Positions 16,693 to 24,846 of a stretch of 64,000 nt of DNA are shown in pieces. The notes beneath the pieces are model-generated. The model saw only the letters and a program-made list of their open reading frames with translations. It had not been told where the DNA came from and did no database searches. The stretch's first letter is position 1; each line of letters opens with the position of its first letter. The position numbers were made by a program, and so were the translations under genes. The DNA is from Streptomyces xinghaiensis S187 (GTDB lineage: Bacteria; Actinomycetota; Actinomycetes; Streptomycetales; Streptomycetaceae): assembly GCF_000220705.2 (NCBI RefSeq), contig NZ_CP023202.1, positions 2,914,001-2,978,000 on the forward strand, in the 5' to 3' direction.

Positions 16693-17148
16693 TCAGACGA
16701 GTTCGGTCACGGAGCCACCGGCGGCGGTGATCTTCTCCTTGGCGGAGCCGGAGACGGCGTCGACCGTCACCTGCAGCGCCACGGACACCTCACCGGTGCC
16801 GAGCACCTTCACGAGCTGGTTCTTGCGAACCGCGCCCTTGGCGACCAGATCGGCCACCGTGACCTCGCCACCCTGCGGGTAGAGCGCGGCCAGCTTGTCC
16901 AGGTTCACGACCTGGTACTCGGTGCGGAACGGGTTCTTGAAGCCCTTCAGCTTCGGGAGACGCATGTGGAGGGGCATCTGCCCGCCCTCGAAGCGCTCCG
17001 GAACCTGGTAGCGGGCCTTCGTACCCTTGGTGCCACGACCAGCGGTCTTACCCTTGGACGCCTCGCCACGGCCCACACGGGTCTTGGCGGTCTTGGCGCC
17101 CGGGGCGGGCCGGAGGTTGTGGACCTTCAGCGGCTTGTCGTCCGCCAT
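16693..17148 (-). CDS. rplO: 50S ribosomal protein L15
   Basis: This 151-residue protein starts MADDKPLKVHNLRPAPGAK and has the L15 motifs RVGRGEASKGKTAGRGTKG and FEGGQMPLHMRLPKLKGF. The ATG at 17148 lies one base after the rpmD stop. A six-codon upstream extension overlaps rpmD and is rejected. L15 joins late in 50S assembly. Confidence 0.97.
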   Translation of the reverse strand: MADDKPLKVHNLRPAPGAKTAKTRVGRGEASKGKTAGRGTKGTKARYQVPERFEGGQMPLHMRLPKLKGFKNPFRTEYQVVNLDKLAALYPQGGEVTVADLVAKGAVRKNQLVKVLGTGEVSVALQVTVDAVSGSAKEKITAAGGSVTELV

Positions 17149-17149
17149 G

Positions 17150-17332
17150 TCAGTCGACCTCCTCAACCGTGACGAGGTGCCGCACGGTCTGCGCCATGCC
17201 GCGGATCTCGGGACGGTCCTCCTTGACGACCACGTCGTTCACGCGCTTCAGGCCGAGCGAACGAAGGGTGTCGCGGTGGTTCTGCTTGCTGCCGATGTAG
17301 GACTTCTTCTGCGTGATCTTGAGACGGGCCAT
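17150..17332 (-). CDS. rpmD: 50S ribosomal protein L30
   Basis: This 60-residue protein starts MARLKITQKKSYIGSKQNHR and ends with HLVTVEEVD, typical of L30. Its ATG shares one base with the rpsE stop (TAATG), which implies coupled translation. Confidence 0.96.
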   Translation of the reverse strand: MARLKITQKKSYIGSKQNHRDTLRSLGLKRVNDVVVKEDRPEIRGMAQTVRHLVTVEEVD

Positions 17333-17934
17333 TACGCACCCGCTCCCGCACGCGCCCGCAGCAGAGCCGCGGGGGCGACGTCCTCCAGGGGCAGGCCGCG
17401 GCGGGCGGCGATCTCCTCCGGGCGCTGAAGCCCGCGGAGAGCCGTCACCGTGGCGTGCACGATGTTGATCGGGTTCGACGAGCCGAGCGACTTGCTGAGC
17501 ACGTCGTGGATGCCCGCGCACTCGAGCACGGCACGCACCGGGCCACCCGCGATCACACCGGTACCGGGGGAAGCGGGCTTCAGCAGGACGACGCCCGCGG
17601 CCTTCTCGCCCTGGATCGGGTGCGGGATGGTGCCCTGGATCCGGGGGACCTTGAAGAAGTGCTTCTTGGCCTCCTCCACACCCTTGGCGATGGCGGCCGG
17701 CACCTCCTTGGCCTTGCCGTAACCGACGCCCACGGTGCCGTCACCATCGCCCACCACGACCAGCGCGGTGAAGCTGAAGCGACGACCACCCTTCACAACC
17801 TTGGCAACACGGTTGATCGCGACAACGCGCTCAACGTACGCGGTCTTCTCGGCGGCAGCGCCGCCGTCCCGGCCCTTACGGTCCCGCCGCTCGCCGCCAC
17901 CGGCGCCGCCACCGCGGCGCTGGGGTCCAGCCAT
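17332..17934 (-). CDS. rpsE: 30S ribosomal protein S5
   Basis: This 200-residue protein carries a Gly/Arg-rich N-terminal extension (about 30 residues) before the S5 core (VERVVAINRVAKVVKGGRRF, VGYGKAKEVPAAI). S5 helps decoding fidelity and 30S head movement. Spectinomycin-resistance changes map to its KGGRRF-type loop, which looks wild-type here. It precedes rpmD with a one-base overlap. Confidence 0.97.
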   Translation of the reverse strand: MAGPQRRGGGAGGGERRDRKGRDGGAAAEKTAYVERVVAINRVAKVVKGGRRFSFTALVVVGDGDGTVGVGYGKAKEVPAAIAKGVEEAKKHFFKVPRIQGTIPHPIQGEKAAGVVLLKPASPGTGVIAGGPVRAVLECAGIHDVLSKSLGSSNPINIVHATVTALRGLQRPEEIAARRGLPLEDVAPAALLRARAGAGA

Positions 17935-17978
17935 TGGATTTACCTCTCTCGTTTACGTCCGCTGCTACGGAACCGTGC

Positions 17979-18362
17979 TCAGAACTTGAGCCCGGCCTCG
18001 CGGGCGGCGTCGGCCAGAGCGGCGATCCGCCCGGCGTACTGGTTGCCACCGCGGTCGAACACCACGGTCTCGATACCGGCGGCCTTGGCCCGCTCGGCCA
18101 CCAGGGCGCCGACCTTCTGAGCCTGGGAGCTCTTGTCGCCCTCGTTCCCGCGGATGGAGTCGTCCAGGGTCGACGCGGAGGCCAGCGTGTGGCCCGCGAT
18201 GTCGTCGATGACCTGGGCGGTCATGTGGCGGTTGGAGCGCGTCACGACCAGGCGGGGACGCTCCGGGGTACCGGAGATCCGCTTGCGGACGCGGATGTGG
18301 CGACGCTTGATGGCGGCGCGCTTGCGGGCGTCGCCCTTAGCGATCTTCACGCCGAATGCCAT
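17979..18362 (-). CDS. rplR: 50S ribosomal protein L18
   Basis: This 127-residue 5S rRNA-binding protein contains RHIRVRKRISGTPERPRLVV and GRIAALADAAREAGLKF. It starts 3 bases after rplF stops. The N-terminus (MAFGVKIAKGDARKRAA) is the streptomycete form. Confidence 0.97.
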   Translation of the reverse strand: MAFGVKIAKGDARKRAAIKRRHIRVRKRISGTPERPRLVVTRSNRHMTAQVIDDIAGHTLASASTLDDSIRGNEGDKSSQAQKVGALVAERAKAAGIETVVFDRGGNQYAGRIAALADAAREAGLKF

Positions 18363-18365
18363 GGC

Positions 18366-18905
18366 TTACTTACCAGCCTTTCCGACCTTGCGCCGGATGA
18401 CCTCGCCGGCGTACTTCACGCCCTTGGCCTTGTACGGGTCGGGCTTCCGCAGCTTGCGGATGTTGGCCGCGACCTCGCCGACCTTCTGCTTGTCGATGCC
18501 CTCGACACTCAGCTTGGTCGGGGACTCCACCGTGAAGGTGATGCCCTCGGGGGCCTCGATCAGGATGGGGTGGCTGTAGCCCAGCGCGAACTCCAGGTTG
18601 GAGCCCTTCGCCTGGACACGGTAACCGACACCGCTGATTTCAAGCTTCTTGCTGTATCCCTGGGTCACCCCGGTGATCATGTTCGCCACCAGCGTGCGGG
18701 ACAGGCCGTGCAGGGCCTTGTTCTGACGCTCGTCGTTGGGGCGGGAGACGGTGATGACACCGTCCTCGCCCTTGCTGACCTCGATGGGCGCGGCAACGGT
18801 GTGCGAGAGGGATCCCTTGGGACCCTTCACGGCGACCGTCTGGCCATCGATGGTGACGTCCACGCCGGCGGGAACCGGGATGGGGAGCTTGCCGATGCGC
18901 GACAT
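18366..18905 (-). CDS. rplF: 50S ribosomal protein L6
   Basis: This 179-residue protein starts MSRIGKLPIPVPAGVDVTID and ends with the basic RKPDPYKAKGVKYAGE segment typical of L6, which lies near the sarcin-ricin loop. The ATG at 18905 has a GGAGGAA site. An upstream in-frame start is rejected because it would overlap rpsH. Confidence 0.97.
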   Translation of the reverse strand: MSRIGKLPIPVPAGVDVTIDGQTVAVKGPKGSLSHTVAAPIEVSKGEDGVITVSRPNDERQNKALHGLSRTLVANMITGVTQGYSKKLEISGVGYRVQAKGSNLEFALGYSHPILIEAPEGITFTVESPTKLSVEGIDKQKVGEVAANIRKLRKPDPYKAKGVKYAGEVIRRKVGKAGK

Positions 18906-18924
18906 TGCAGTTCCTCCTTCCCGA

Positions 18925-19323
18925 CTACCAGACGTAGGCGAGGACTTCCCCACCCACGCCCTTCTTCTGCGCCTGCTGGCCGGTGAGCAGCCCGTGGGAC
19001 GTGGAGATGATCGCCACGCCCAGGCCGCCGAGCACCTTCGGCAGATTGGTGGACTTTGCGTAGACCCGCAGGCCCGGCTTCGAAATCCGCTTGATGCCGG
19101 CGATCGAGCGCTCGCGGTTCGGGCCGAACTTCAGCTCGAGAACGAGGTTCTTGCCCACCTCGGCGTCCTCGGTCTTCCAGCCGGTGATGAAGCCCTCCTG
19201 CTGGAGGATCTCCGCGATGTGCGACTTGATCTTGCTGTGCGGCATCACGACGGTGTCGTGATAAGCCGAGTTGGCGTTTCGCAGACGAGTGAGCATGTCT
19301 GCGATCGGATCGGTCATGGTCAT
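18925..19323 (-). CDS. rpsH: 30S ribosomal protein S8
   Basis: This 132-residue protein has the S8 start TDPIADMLTRLRNANSAYHD and the C-terminal VAIISTSHGLLTGQQAQK. S8 binds the central domain of 16S rRNA and in other bacteria represses the spc operon. Two ATGs (19323, 19317) are possible and differ by two codons. The 291 bases upstream, between rpsZ and rpsH, hold no gene. They contain a small hairpin (GCGGGC/GCCCGC, 19434-19448). Confidence 0.97.
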   Translation of the reverse strand: MTMTDPIADMLTRLRNANSAYHDTVVMPHSKIKSHIAEILQQEGFITGWKTEDAEVGKNLVLELKFGPNRERSIAGIKRISKPGLRVYAKSTNLPKVLGGLGVAIISTSHGLLTGQQAQKKGVGGEVLAYVW

Positions 19324-19614
19324 GATGGCCTTCGGCCTCTCTCGCCGGGGTTTCCTATCTGCGCCATCCCTCTCCCCGGGGTGTGTTCCGGGACGGGTGC
19401 GGCGCGGGGACCTACGGCGTAGTAAGTGTCATAGCGGGCTGTGCCCGCGGACGGCCATGGACGGCGAACGCCCAACCCTTCCACTCTACGGGACCCGTGG
19501 AGTGGTCCGGGCCGGGCCCTCGCCGGCCACGTGCTTACCGAGAGTCCTGGCTGGTCCCTGCGTCCCGTCGCCCGGAGACCACCCGCGAGGGGCGGGGCCG
19601 GGCGGCGGGAGGGA

Positions 19615-19800
19615 TTACCAGGAGCTCTTGGTCACGCCCGGCAGCTCGCCGCGGTGCGCCATCTCACGGAGGCACACACGGCAGAGGCCGAACTTGCGGT
19701 AGACGGAGTGCGGCCGGCCACAACGCTGGCAGCGCGTGTACGCGCGCACGCCGAACTTCGGCTTGCGGGCGGCCTTAGCGATCAGAGCCTTCTTCGCCAC
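19615..19800 (-). CDS. rpsZ: 30S ribosomal protein S14, zinc-binding type Z
   Basis: This 61-residue S14 has two CXXC knuckles (CQRC at about 24-27, CRVC at about 40-43), the short zinc form. Translation starts at GTG (19800), two bases after the rplE stop. The sequence begins AKKALIAKAARKPKFGVRA after the start. Type Z S14 in the spc operon is standard for streptomycetes, which often carry a zinc-free paralogue elsewhere. Confidence 0.96.
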   Translation of the reverse strand: MAKKALIAKAARKPKFGVRAYTRCQRCGRPHSVYRKFGLCRVCLREMAHRGELPGVTKSSW

Positions 19801-19802
19801 GG

Positions 19803-20363
19803 TCAGTTCTCCTTGAACGGGAAGCCGAGGTGACGCAGCAGGGCACGGCCCTCGTCGTCGTTGGTCGCCGTGGTGACCACGGTGATGTCCATGCCCCGGA
19901 CCCGGTCGATCTTGTCCTGGTCGATCTCGTGGAACATGACCTGCTCCGTGAGACCGAAGGTGTAGTTGCCCCGGCCGTCGAACTGCTTCGGCGACAGACC
20001 GCGGAAGTCGCGGATGCGCGGCAGCGCGAGCGACAGCAGCCGGTCCAGGAACTCCCACATGCGGTCACCGCGGAGGGTGACGTGGGCGCCGATCGGCTGG
20101 CCCTCGCGCAGCTTGAACTGCGCGATGGACTTGCGGGCCTTGGTCACGGACGGCTTCTGGCCGGTGATCGTGGCGAGGTCGCGGATGGCGCCCTCGATCA
20201 GCTTGGAGTCGCGGGCGGCGTCGCCCACACCCATGTTGACCACGATCTTGGTGAGACCCGGGATCTGCATGACGTTCTCGTAGGAGAACTCCTCACGCAG
20301 CTTGCCCGTGATCTCCTCGCGGTAGCGCTGCTTGAGGCGCGGGGTCACTGTGGTGGCACTCAT
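19803..20363 (-). CDS. rplE: 50S ribosomal protein L5
   Basis: This 186-residue 5S rRNA-binding protein contains IPGLTKIVVNMGVGDAARDS and PRIRDFRGLSPKQFDGRGNY, both L5 signatures. Its ATG overlaps the rplX stop by one base (TGATG). Confidence 0.97.
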   Translation of the reverse strand: MSATTVTPRLKQRYREEITGKLREEFSYENVMQIPGLTKIVVNMGVGDAARDSKLIEGAIRDLATITGQKPSVTKARKSIAQFKLREGQPIGAHVTLRGDRMWEFLDRLLSLALPRIRDFRGLSPKQFDGRGNYTFGLTEQVMFHEIDQDKIDRVRGMDITVVTTATNDDEGRALLRHLGFPFKEN

Positions 20364-20686
20364 CAGATGTCCTCACCGGTCCGCTTGGCAACGCGGATCT
20401 TGTTGCCTTCGTCGTCGAAGCGGTAGCCGACACGCGAGACGACCTTCTTGCCGTCCTTCTCCACCACGAGCTGAACGTTGCTCACGTGGATCGGGGCCTC
20501 GGTCGTGACGATGCCGCCGGTCTTCGAACCGCGGGCGGTCTGGCCGGCCTTGGTGTGCTTCTTGACCCGGTTGACACCCTCGACCAGGACGCGGTCCTCG
20601 CGGGGGAAGGCCTGGATGACCTTGCCCTGCTTGCCCTTGTCCTTACCGGTGATGACCTGGACCAGGTCGCCCTTCTTGATCTTCAT
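20363..20686 (-). CDS. rplX: 50S ribosomal protein L24
   Basis: This 107-residue protein starts MKIKKGDLVQVITGKDKGKQ, the KOW motif that binds 23S rRNA at the start of 50S assembly. It starts 3 bases after rplN ends and overlaps rplE by one base. Confidence 0.97.
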   Translation of the reverse strand: MKIKKGDLVQVITGKDKGKQGKVIQAFPREDRVLVEGVNRVKKHTKAGQTARGSKTGGIVTTEAPIHVSNVQLVVEKDGKKVVSRVGYRFDDEGNKIRVAKRTGEDI

Positions 20687-20689
20687 CGG

Positions 20690-21058
20690 TTACAGCACCT
20701 CCGGCGCGAGCGAGATGATCTTCATGAACTTCTTCTCGCGCAGCTCCCGGCCCACCGGGCCGAAGATGCGGGTGCCGCGGGGGTCACCGTCGTTCTTGAG
20801 GATGACGGCCGCGTTCTCGTCGAAGCGGATGTACGAGCCGTCGGCGCGGCGGCGCTCCTTCACCGTGCGAACGATGACCGCCTTGATGACGTCACCCTTC
20901 TTCACGTTGCCGCCGGGAATCGCATCCTTCACGGTGGCGACGATGACGTCACCGATGCCCGCGTAGCGTCGACCGGAGCCACCGAGAACACGGATGCAAA
21001 GGATCTCCTTCGCCCCCGTGTTGTCGGCGACCCGCAGTCGCGACTCCTGCTGGATCAC
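20690..21058 (-). CDS. rplN: 50S ribosomal protein L14
   Basis: This 122-residue protein starts (from GTG) IQQESRLRVADNTGAKEI and contains GGNVKKGDVIKAVIVRT. It is the first gene of the spc segment. A 124-base gap with two hairpins separates it from rpsQ, so a promoter or processing site may lie there. Confidence 0.97.
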   Translation of the reverse strand: MIQQESRLRVADNTGAKEILCIRVLGGSGRRYAGIGDVIVATVKDAIPGGNVKKGDVIKAVIVRTVKERRRADGSYIRFDENAAVILKNDGDPRGTRIFGPVGRELREKKFMKIISLAPEVL

Positions 21059-21086
21059 GTCTATCTCCTGATCGTCTGCCGGTTCC

Positions 21087-21150
21087 CGGCAGGGGCCCTC
21101 GCGGAGCCCCTGCCGAGCCTGGCGGAACTGTCCTGAGGAGAAACCTCAGG
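21087..21150 (-). terminator. Two hairpins at the S10/spc boundary
   Basis: CGGCAGGGGC (21087-21096) pairs with GCCCCTGCCG (21106-21115), a 10-bp stem. CCTGAGG (21132-21138) pairs with CCTCAGG (21144-21150), a 7-bp stem. Both lie between the end of rpsQ and the start of rplN and could partially terminate or stabilise the transcript at the junction of the two ribosomal operons. Confidence 0.5.
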
Positions 21151-21182
21151 CTGTATCACGTGCCGTTCCCGGACGGGAACGA

Positions 21183-21467
21183 CTACTTGGCCTTCTCGAG
21201 GATCTCGACGATGCGCCAGCGCTTGGTGGCGGACAGCGGCCGGGTCTCCATCAGGAGGACGCGGTCGCCGACACCGGCAGCGTTCTGCTCGTCGTGCGCC
21301 TTGAGCTTGTTGGTACGGCGGACGACCTTGCCGTACAGCGCGTGCTTGACGCGGTCCTCGACGGCGACGACGACGGTCTTGTCCATCTTGTCGCTGACGA
21401 CAAGGCCCTCACGGGTCTTGCGGAAGCCGCGCTCGCTGTTGTTCTCAGTCACATTCGTCTCGCTCAT
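21183..21467 (-). CDS. rpsQ: 30S ribosomal protein S17
   Basis: This 94-residue OB-fold protein contains GFRKTREGLVVSDKMDKTVV and GDRVLLMETRPLSATKRWRI, both diagnostic. Its ATG overlaps the rpmC stop by one base. It is the last gene of the S10 segment. Confidence 0.97.
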   Translation of the reverse strand: MSETNVTENNSERGFRKTREGLVVSDKMDKTVVVAVEDRVKHALYGKVVRRTNKLKAHDEQNAAGVGDRVLLMETRPLSATKRWRIVEILEKAK

Positions 21468-21691
21468 CAGGCGCTCTCCACCGTCTCGATGCCGAGCTCG
21501 CGCTCACGCATCAGGGTGTAGATGCGGGCGATGTCCTTGCGGACGGCCTTCAGCCGGCCGTGGTTCTCGAGCTGTCCGGTCGCCGCCTGGAAGCGGAGGT
21601 TGAACAGCTCCTCCTTGGCCTCGCGAAGCTTCGCAACGAGTTCCTCGTCGTCCAGCTCACGCAGCTCGGTCGCCTTGGTACCGGCCGCCAT
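21467..21691 (-). CDS. rpmC: 50S ribosomal protein L29
   Basis: This 74-residue helical protein starts MAAGTKATELRELDDEELV and contains KEELFNLRFQAATGQLENH, the L29 signature. The ATG at 21691 overlaps the rplP stop by one base (TGATG). A GTG one codon earlier is the alternative. L29 sits at the exit tunnel and docks trigger factor and SRP. Confidence 0.95.
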   Translation of the reverse strand: MAAGTKATELRELDDEELVAKLREAKEELFNLRFQAATGQLENHGRLKAVRKDIARIYTLMRERELGIETVESA

Positions 21692-22110
21692 CACGACTCA
21701 CCTGCCTCGCGCCGGACGATCCGGCACTTCATCGGAAGCTTGTGGGCGGCGCGGGTCAGCGCCTCCTTGGCAACCTTTTCGTTCGGGAAGGACAGCTCGA
21801 ACATCACCCGGCCGGGCTTGACGTTCGCGACCCACCACTCGGGAGAACCCTTACCGGAACCCATGCGGGTCTCGGCGGGCTTCTTGGTGAGCGGCCGGTC
21901 CGGGTAGATGTTGATCCAGACCTTGCCGCCACGCTTGATGTGACGGGTCATGGCGATACGAGCGGACTCGATCTGCCGGTTGGTCACATAGGCCGGGGTC
22001 ACGGCCTGGATGCCGTACTCGCCGAACGCCAGCTCCGTACCACCCTTGGCCATACCACTGCGCTTGGGGTGGTGCTGCTTGCGGTGCTTGACCCTACGAG
22101 GGATCAGCAT
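21691..22110 (-). CDS. rplP: 50S ribosomal protein L16
   Basis: This 139-residue protein starts MLIPRRVKHRKQHHPKRSGM and contains RHIKRGGKVWINIYPDRPLT and KVAKEALTRAAHKLP. L16 shapes the A-site tRNA elbow contact near the peptidyl transferase centre. It starts 3 bases after rpsC ends. Confidence 0.97.
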   Translation of the reverse strand: MLIPRRVKHRKQHHPKRSGMAKGGTELAFGEYGIQAVTPAYVTNRQIESARIAMTRHIKRGGKVWINIYPDRPLTKKPAETRMGSGKGSPEWWVANVKPGRVMFELSFPNEKVAKEALTRAAHKLPMKCRIVRREAGES

Positions 22111-22113
22111 GGG

Positions 22114-22953
22114 TCAGCTCTCCTTTCCGGCAGCGCTCGGCTCAGCGGCGGCGGCAGCGGGAGCCTCGGCCTTGGCCTCGGCGGCCGGAGCCGACTGCTG
22201 CTGGGGCTTACGACCGCGGCCACCGCGCTCGCCACCACGGCCACCGCCACGGGCCGGCCGGTCGCCGCCACCGCGAGCGGGGCGGTTACCGGCGCGGGCG
22301 GCGGCGTTCTCGGCCCGAACCTCGGCGATGTTCTTGACGTCGCCCTTGTAGATCCACACCTTCACGCCGATGCGGCCGAAGGTGGTCTTGGCCTCGAAGA
22401 AGCCGTAGTCGACGTTCGCGCGGAGGGTGTGCAGGGGCACACGGCCCTCGCGGTAGAACTCCGAGCGGGACATCTCGGCGCCGCCGAGGCGGCCGCCGCA
22501 CTGGATCTTGATGCCCTTGGCGCCGGCCTTCATCGTCGACTGCATGCTCTTGCGCATGGCGCGACGGAAGGAGACGCGGGAGGAGAGCTGCTCGGCGACG
22601 GCCTGCGCGACCAGCTGGGCATCCGTCTCGGGGTTCTTGACCTCGAGGATGTTCAGCTGGACCTGCTTGCCGGTGAGCTTCTCCAGCTCGCCGCGGATGC
22701 GGTCGGCCTCCGCGCCGCGACGGCCGATGACGATGCCCGGCCGGGCGGTGTGGATGTCGACGCGGACGCGGTCACGGGTGCGCTCGATCTCCACCTTGGA
22801 GATACCGGCGCGCTCCATGCCCTTCGTCATCATCCGGCGGATGGCGACGTCTTCCTTGACGTAGTCCTTGTACAGCTTGTCGGCGTACCAGCGGGACTTG
22901 AAGTCCGTGGTGATGCCGAGCCGGAACCCGTGCGGGTTAACCTTCTGGCCCAT
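22114..22953 (-). CDS. rpsC: 30S ribosomal protein S3
   Basis: This 279-residue protein starts MGQKVNPHGFRLGITTDFKS and has the KH domain (PGIVIGRRGAEADRIRGELE) and the RCS-type C-terminal domain. It ends with a Gly/Arg- then Ala/Glu-rich tail of about 60 residues that is longer than in E. coli and normal for actinobacteria. S3 is part of the mRNA entry helicase. Its ATG overlaps the rplV stop (TAATG). Confidence 0.97.
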   Translation of the reverse strand: MGQKVNPHGFRLGITTDFKSRWYADKLYKDYVKEDVAIRRMMTKGMERAGISKVEIERTRDRVRVDIHTARPGIVIGRRGAEADRIRGELEKLTGKQVQLNILEVKNPETDAQLVAQAVAEQLSSRVSFRRAMRKSMQSTMKAGAKGIKIQCGGRLGGAEMSRSEFYREGRVPLHTLRANVDYGFFEAKTTFGRIGVKVWIYKGDVKNIAEVRAENAAARAGNRPARGGGDRPARGGGRGGERGGRGRKPQQQSAPAAEAKAEAPAAAAAEPSAAGKES

Positions 22954-23300
22954 TACCGGGTTCCTTCCTTGCTGCTGACGACCACGGTGATGTGGCTGGT
23001 CCGCTTGCGGATCCGGTAGGCGCGGCCCTGGGCGCGCGGCCGGAACCGCTTCAGGGTCGGGCCCTCGTCGACGTACGCCTCGGAGATGACGAGGCTGCCG
23101 GCGTCGGTGTGGTCGTAGTTGTGCGCGGCATTGGCGATGGCGCTGTCGAGCACCTTGGCCACCGGCACGCTCGCGGCCTGCGGGGCGAAACGCAGGACCG
23201 CCTGAGCCTCCGTGGCATCCATGCCACGGATGAGGTCCACCACGCGGCGGGCCTTCATGGGCGTGACGCGGATGTACCGCGCCTGGGCCCTGGCTTCCAT
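22953..23300 (-). CDS. rplV: 50S ribosomal protein L22
   Basis: This 115-residue protein starts MEARAQARYIRVTPMKARRV and ends RIRKRTSHITVVVSSKEGTR. Its beta-hairpin (region GPTLKRFRPRAQGRA) lines the exit tunnel where macrolides act and shows no deletion. The ATG at 23300 with a GAAGGGA site is chosen over an in-frame ATG at 23324. Confidence 0.97.
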   Translation of the reverse strand: MEARAQARYIRVTPMKARRVVDLIRGMDATEAQAVLRFAPQAASVPVAKVLDSAIANAAHNYDHTDAGSLVISEAYVDEGPTLKRFRPRAQGRAYRIRKRTSHITVVVSSKEGTR

Positions 23301-23343
23301 GGTTGTCCCTTCGGTGTCTGTCATGGTCTTCACACCCCGCCCG

Positions 23344-23625
23344 TCAACGACGCTTCGACTTGCGGTCGTCCTTGACGTGGCCGCGGAAGGTGCGGGTCGG
23401 CGCGAACTCGCCGAGCTTGTGGCCGACCATCGACTCGGTGATGAACACCGGGACGTGCTTGCGGCCGTCGTGCACCGCGATCGTGTGGCCGAGCATGGCC
23501 GGGACGATCATGGAGCGGCGGGACCAGGTCTTGATGACGTTCTTGGTCCCCGCGTCGTTCTGTACGTCCACCTTCTTGATCAGGTGGTCGTCGACGAAGG
23601 GCCCCTTCTTGAGACTGCGCGGCAT
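23344..23625 (-). CDS. rpsS: 30S ribosomal protein S19
   Basis: This 93-residue protein starts MPRSLKKGPFVDDHLIKKVD and contains KTWSRRSMIVPAMLGHTIAV and GEFAPTRTFRGH, the S19 signature. It forms the head bridge with S13. Confidence 0.97.
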   Translation of the reverse strand: MPRSLKKGPFVDDHLIKKVDVQNDAGTKNVIKTWSRRSMIVPAMLGHTIAVHDGRKHVPVFITESMVGHKLGEFAPTRTFRGHVKDDRKSKRR

Positions 23626-23637
23626 CTGAACCCGCTC

Positions 23638-24474
23638 CTAGCGCTTCTTGTTCGTCTTGCGGCGGCGGACGATGTACTTGTTGCTGGCCTTCTTCGGCGA
23701 GCGCGTACGGCCCTCCTTCTGACCCCACGGCGAGACCGGGTGGCGACCACCGGAGGTCTTGCCCTCACCACCACCGTGCGGGTGGTCGACGGGGTTCATC
23801 ACGACACCGCGGACGGTCGGGCGGACGCCCTTCCAGCGCATGCGGCCGGCCTTGCCCCAGTTGATGTTCGACTGCTCGGCGTTGCCGACCTCGCCGACCG
23901 TGGCGCGGCAGCGGACGTCGACCAGGCGGATCTCACCGGACGGCATGCGGAGGTGGGCCATGGAGCCCTCCTTCGCCAGCAGCTGCACCGAGGCGCCCGC
24001 GGAGCGGGCGAACTTGGCGCCGCCGCCGGGCCGCAGCTCGATGGCGTGCAGCGTGGTACCGACGGGGATGTTGCGCAGCGCCAGGTTGTTGCCCGGCTTG
24101 ATGTCCGCGCCCGGCCCGTTCTCGATCCGGTCGCCCTGCTTCAGACCGCGCGGGGCGAGGATGTAGCGCTTCTCGCCGTCCACGTAGTGCAGCAGCGCGA
24201 TGCGCGCGGTGCGGTTGGGGTCGTACTCGATGTGCGCGACCTTGGCCGGCACGCCGTCCTTGTCGTGACGACGGAAGTCGATCACGCGGTAGGCGCGCTT
24301 GTGGCCACCGCCCTGGTGGCGAACGGTCACACGACCGGCGTTGTTACGGCCGCCCTTGCTGTGCAGGGGGCGGACCAGCGACTTCTCCGGCGTGGACCGC
24401 GTGACCTCGACGAAGTCGGCGACGCTGGAGCCACGACGGCCCGGGGTCGTCGGCTTGTACTTGCGGATACCCAT
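23638..24474 (-). CDS. rplB: 50S ribosomal protein L2
   Basis: This 278-residue protein is the largest of the S10 group. It has GRNNAGRVTVRHQGGGHKRA, the GKAGRMRWKGVRPTVRGVVM stretch and the MNPVDHPHGGGEGKTSGG loop with the conserved histidine next to the peptidyl transferase centre. It starts 39 bases after rplW. Confidence 0.98.
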   Translation of the reverse strand: MGIRKYKPTTPGRRGSSVADFVEVTRSTPEKSLVRPLHSKGGRNNAGRVTVRHQGGGHKRAYRVIDFRRHDKDGVPAKVAHIEYDPNRTARIALLHYVDGEKRYILAPRGLKQGDRIENGPGADIKPGNNLALRNIPVGTTLHAIELRPGGGAKFARSAGASVQLLAKEGSMAHLRMPSGEIRLVDVRCRATVGEVGNAEQSNINWGKAGRMRWKGVRPTVRGVVMNPVDHPHGGGEGKTSGGRHPVSPWGQKEGRTRSPKKASNKYIVRRRKTNKKR

Positions 24475-24513
24475 TTCTCAGTCCTCGTCCGATTCCGGAC
24501 GACTCGGACTCCG

Positions 24514-24846
24514 TTAGGAGACCGGGCCGCCGAAGATGTCGATACGGTCGCCCTCGGCGAGGGTCACGATGGCGCGCTTGGTGTCCTTGCGCTTGCCGTA
24601 ACCGGTGCGGGTGCGCTTGCGCTTGCCCTGCCGGTTGATCGTGTTGACCCCGGTGACCTTGACCGAGAAGACCGCCTCGACGGCCTGCTTGATCTGGGTC
24701 TTGTTGGCGCGCGGGTCGACGATGAACGTGTACTTGTTCTCGTCCAGCAGCGCGTAGCTCTTCTCCGAGACCACCGGCTTGACCAGGATGTCACGGTGGT
24801 CCGTGAAGGTCTTGCTGGTGACCGCGGATGCCGTTGCCTCGCTCAT
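24514..24846 (-). CDS. rplW: 50S ribosomal protein L23
   Basis: This 110-residue protein contains HRDILVKPVVSEKSYALLD and NKTQIKQAVEAVFSVKV. L23 is the main docking site for trigger factor and SRP at the tunnel exit. Its ATG overlaps the rplD stop by one base. Confidence 0.97.
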   Translation of the reverse strand: MSEATASAVTSKTFTDHRDILVKPVVSEKSYALLDENKYTFIVDPRANKTQIKQAVEAVFSVKVTGVNTINRQGKRKRTRTGYGKRKDTKRAIVTLAEGDRIDIFGGPVS

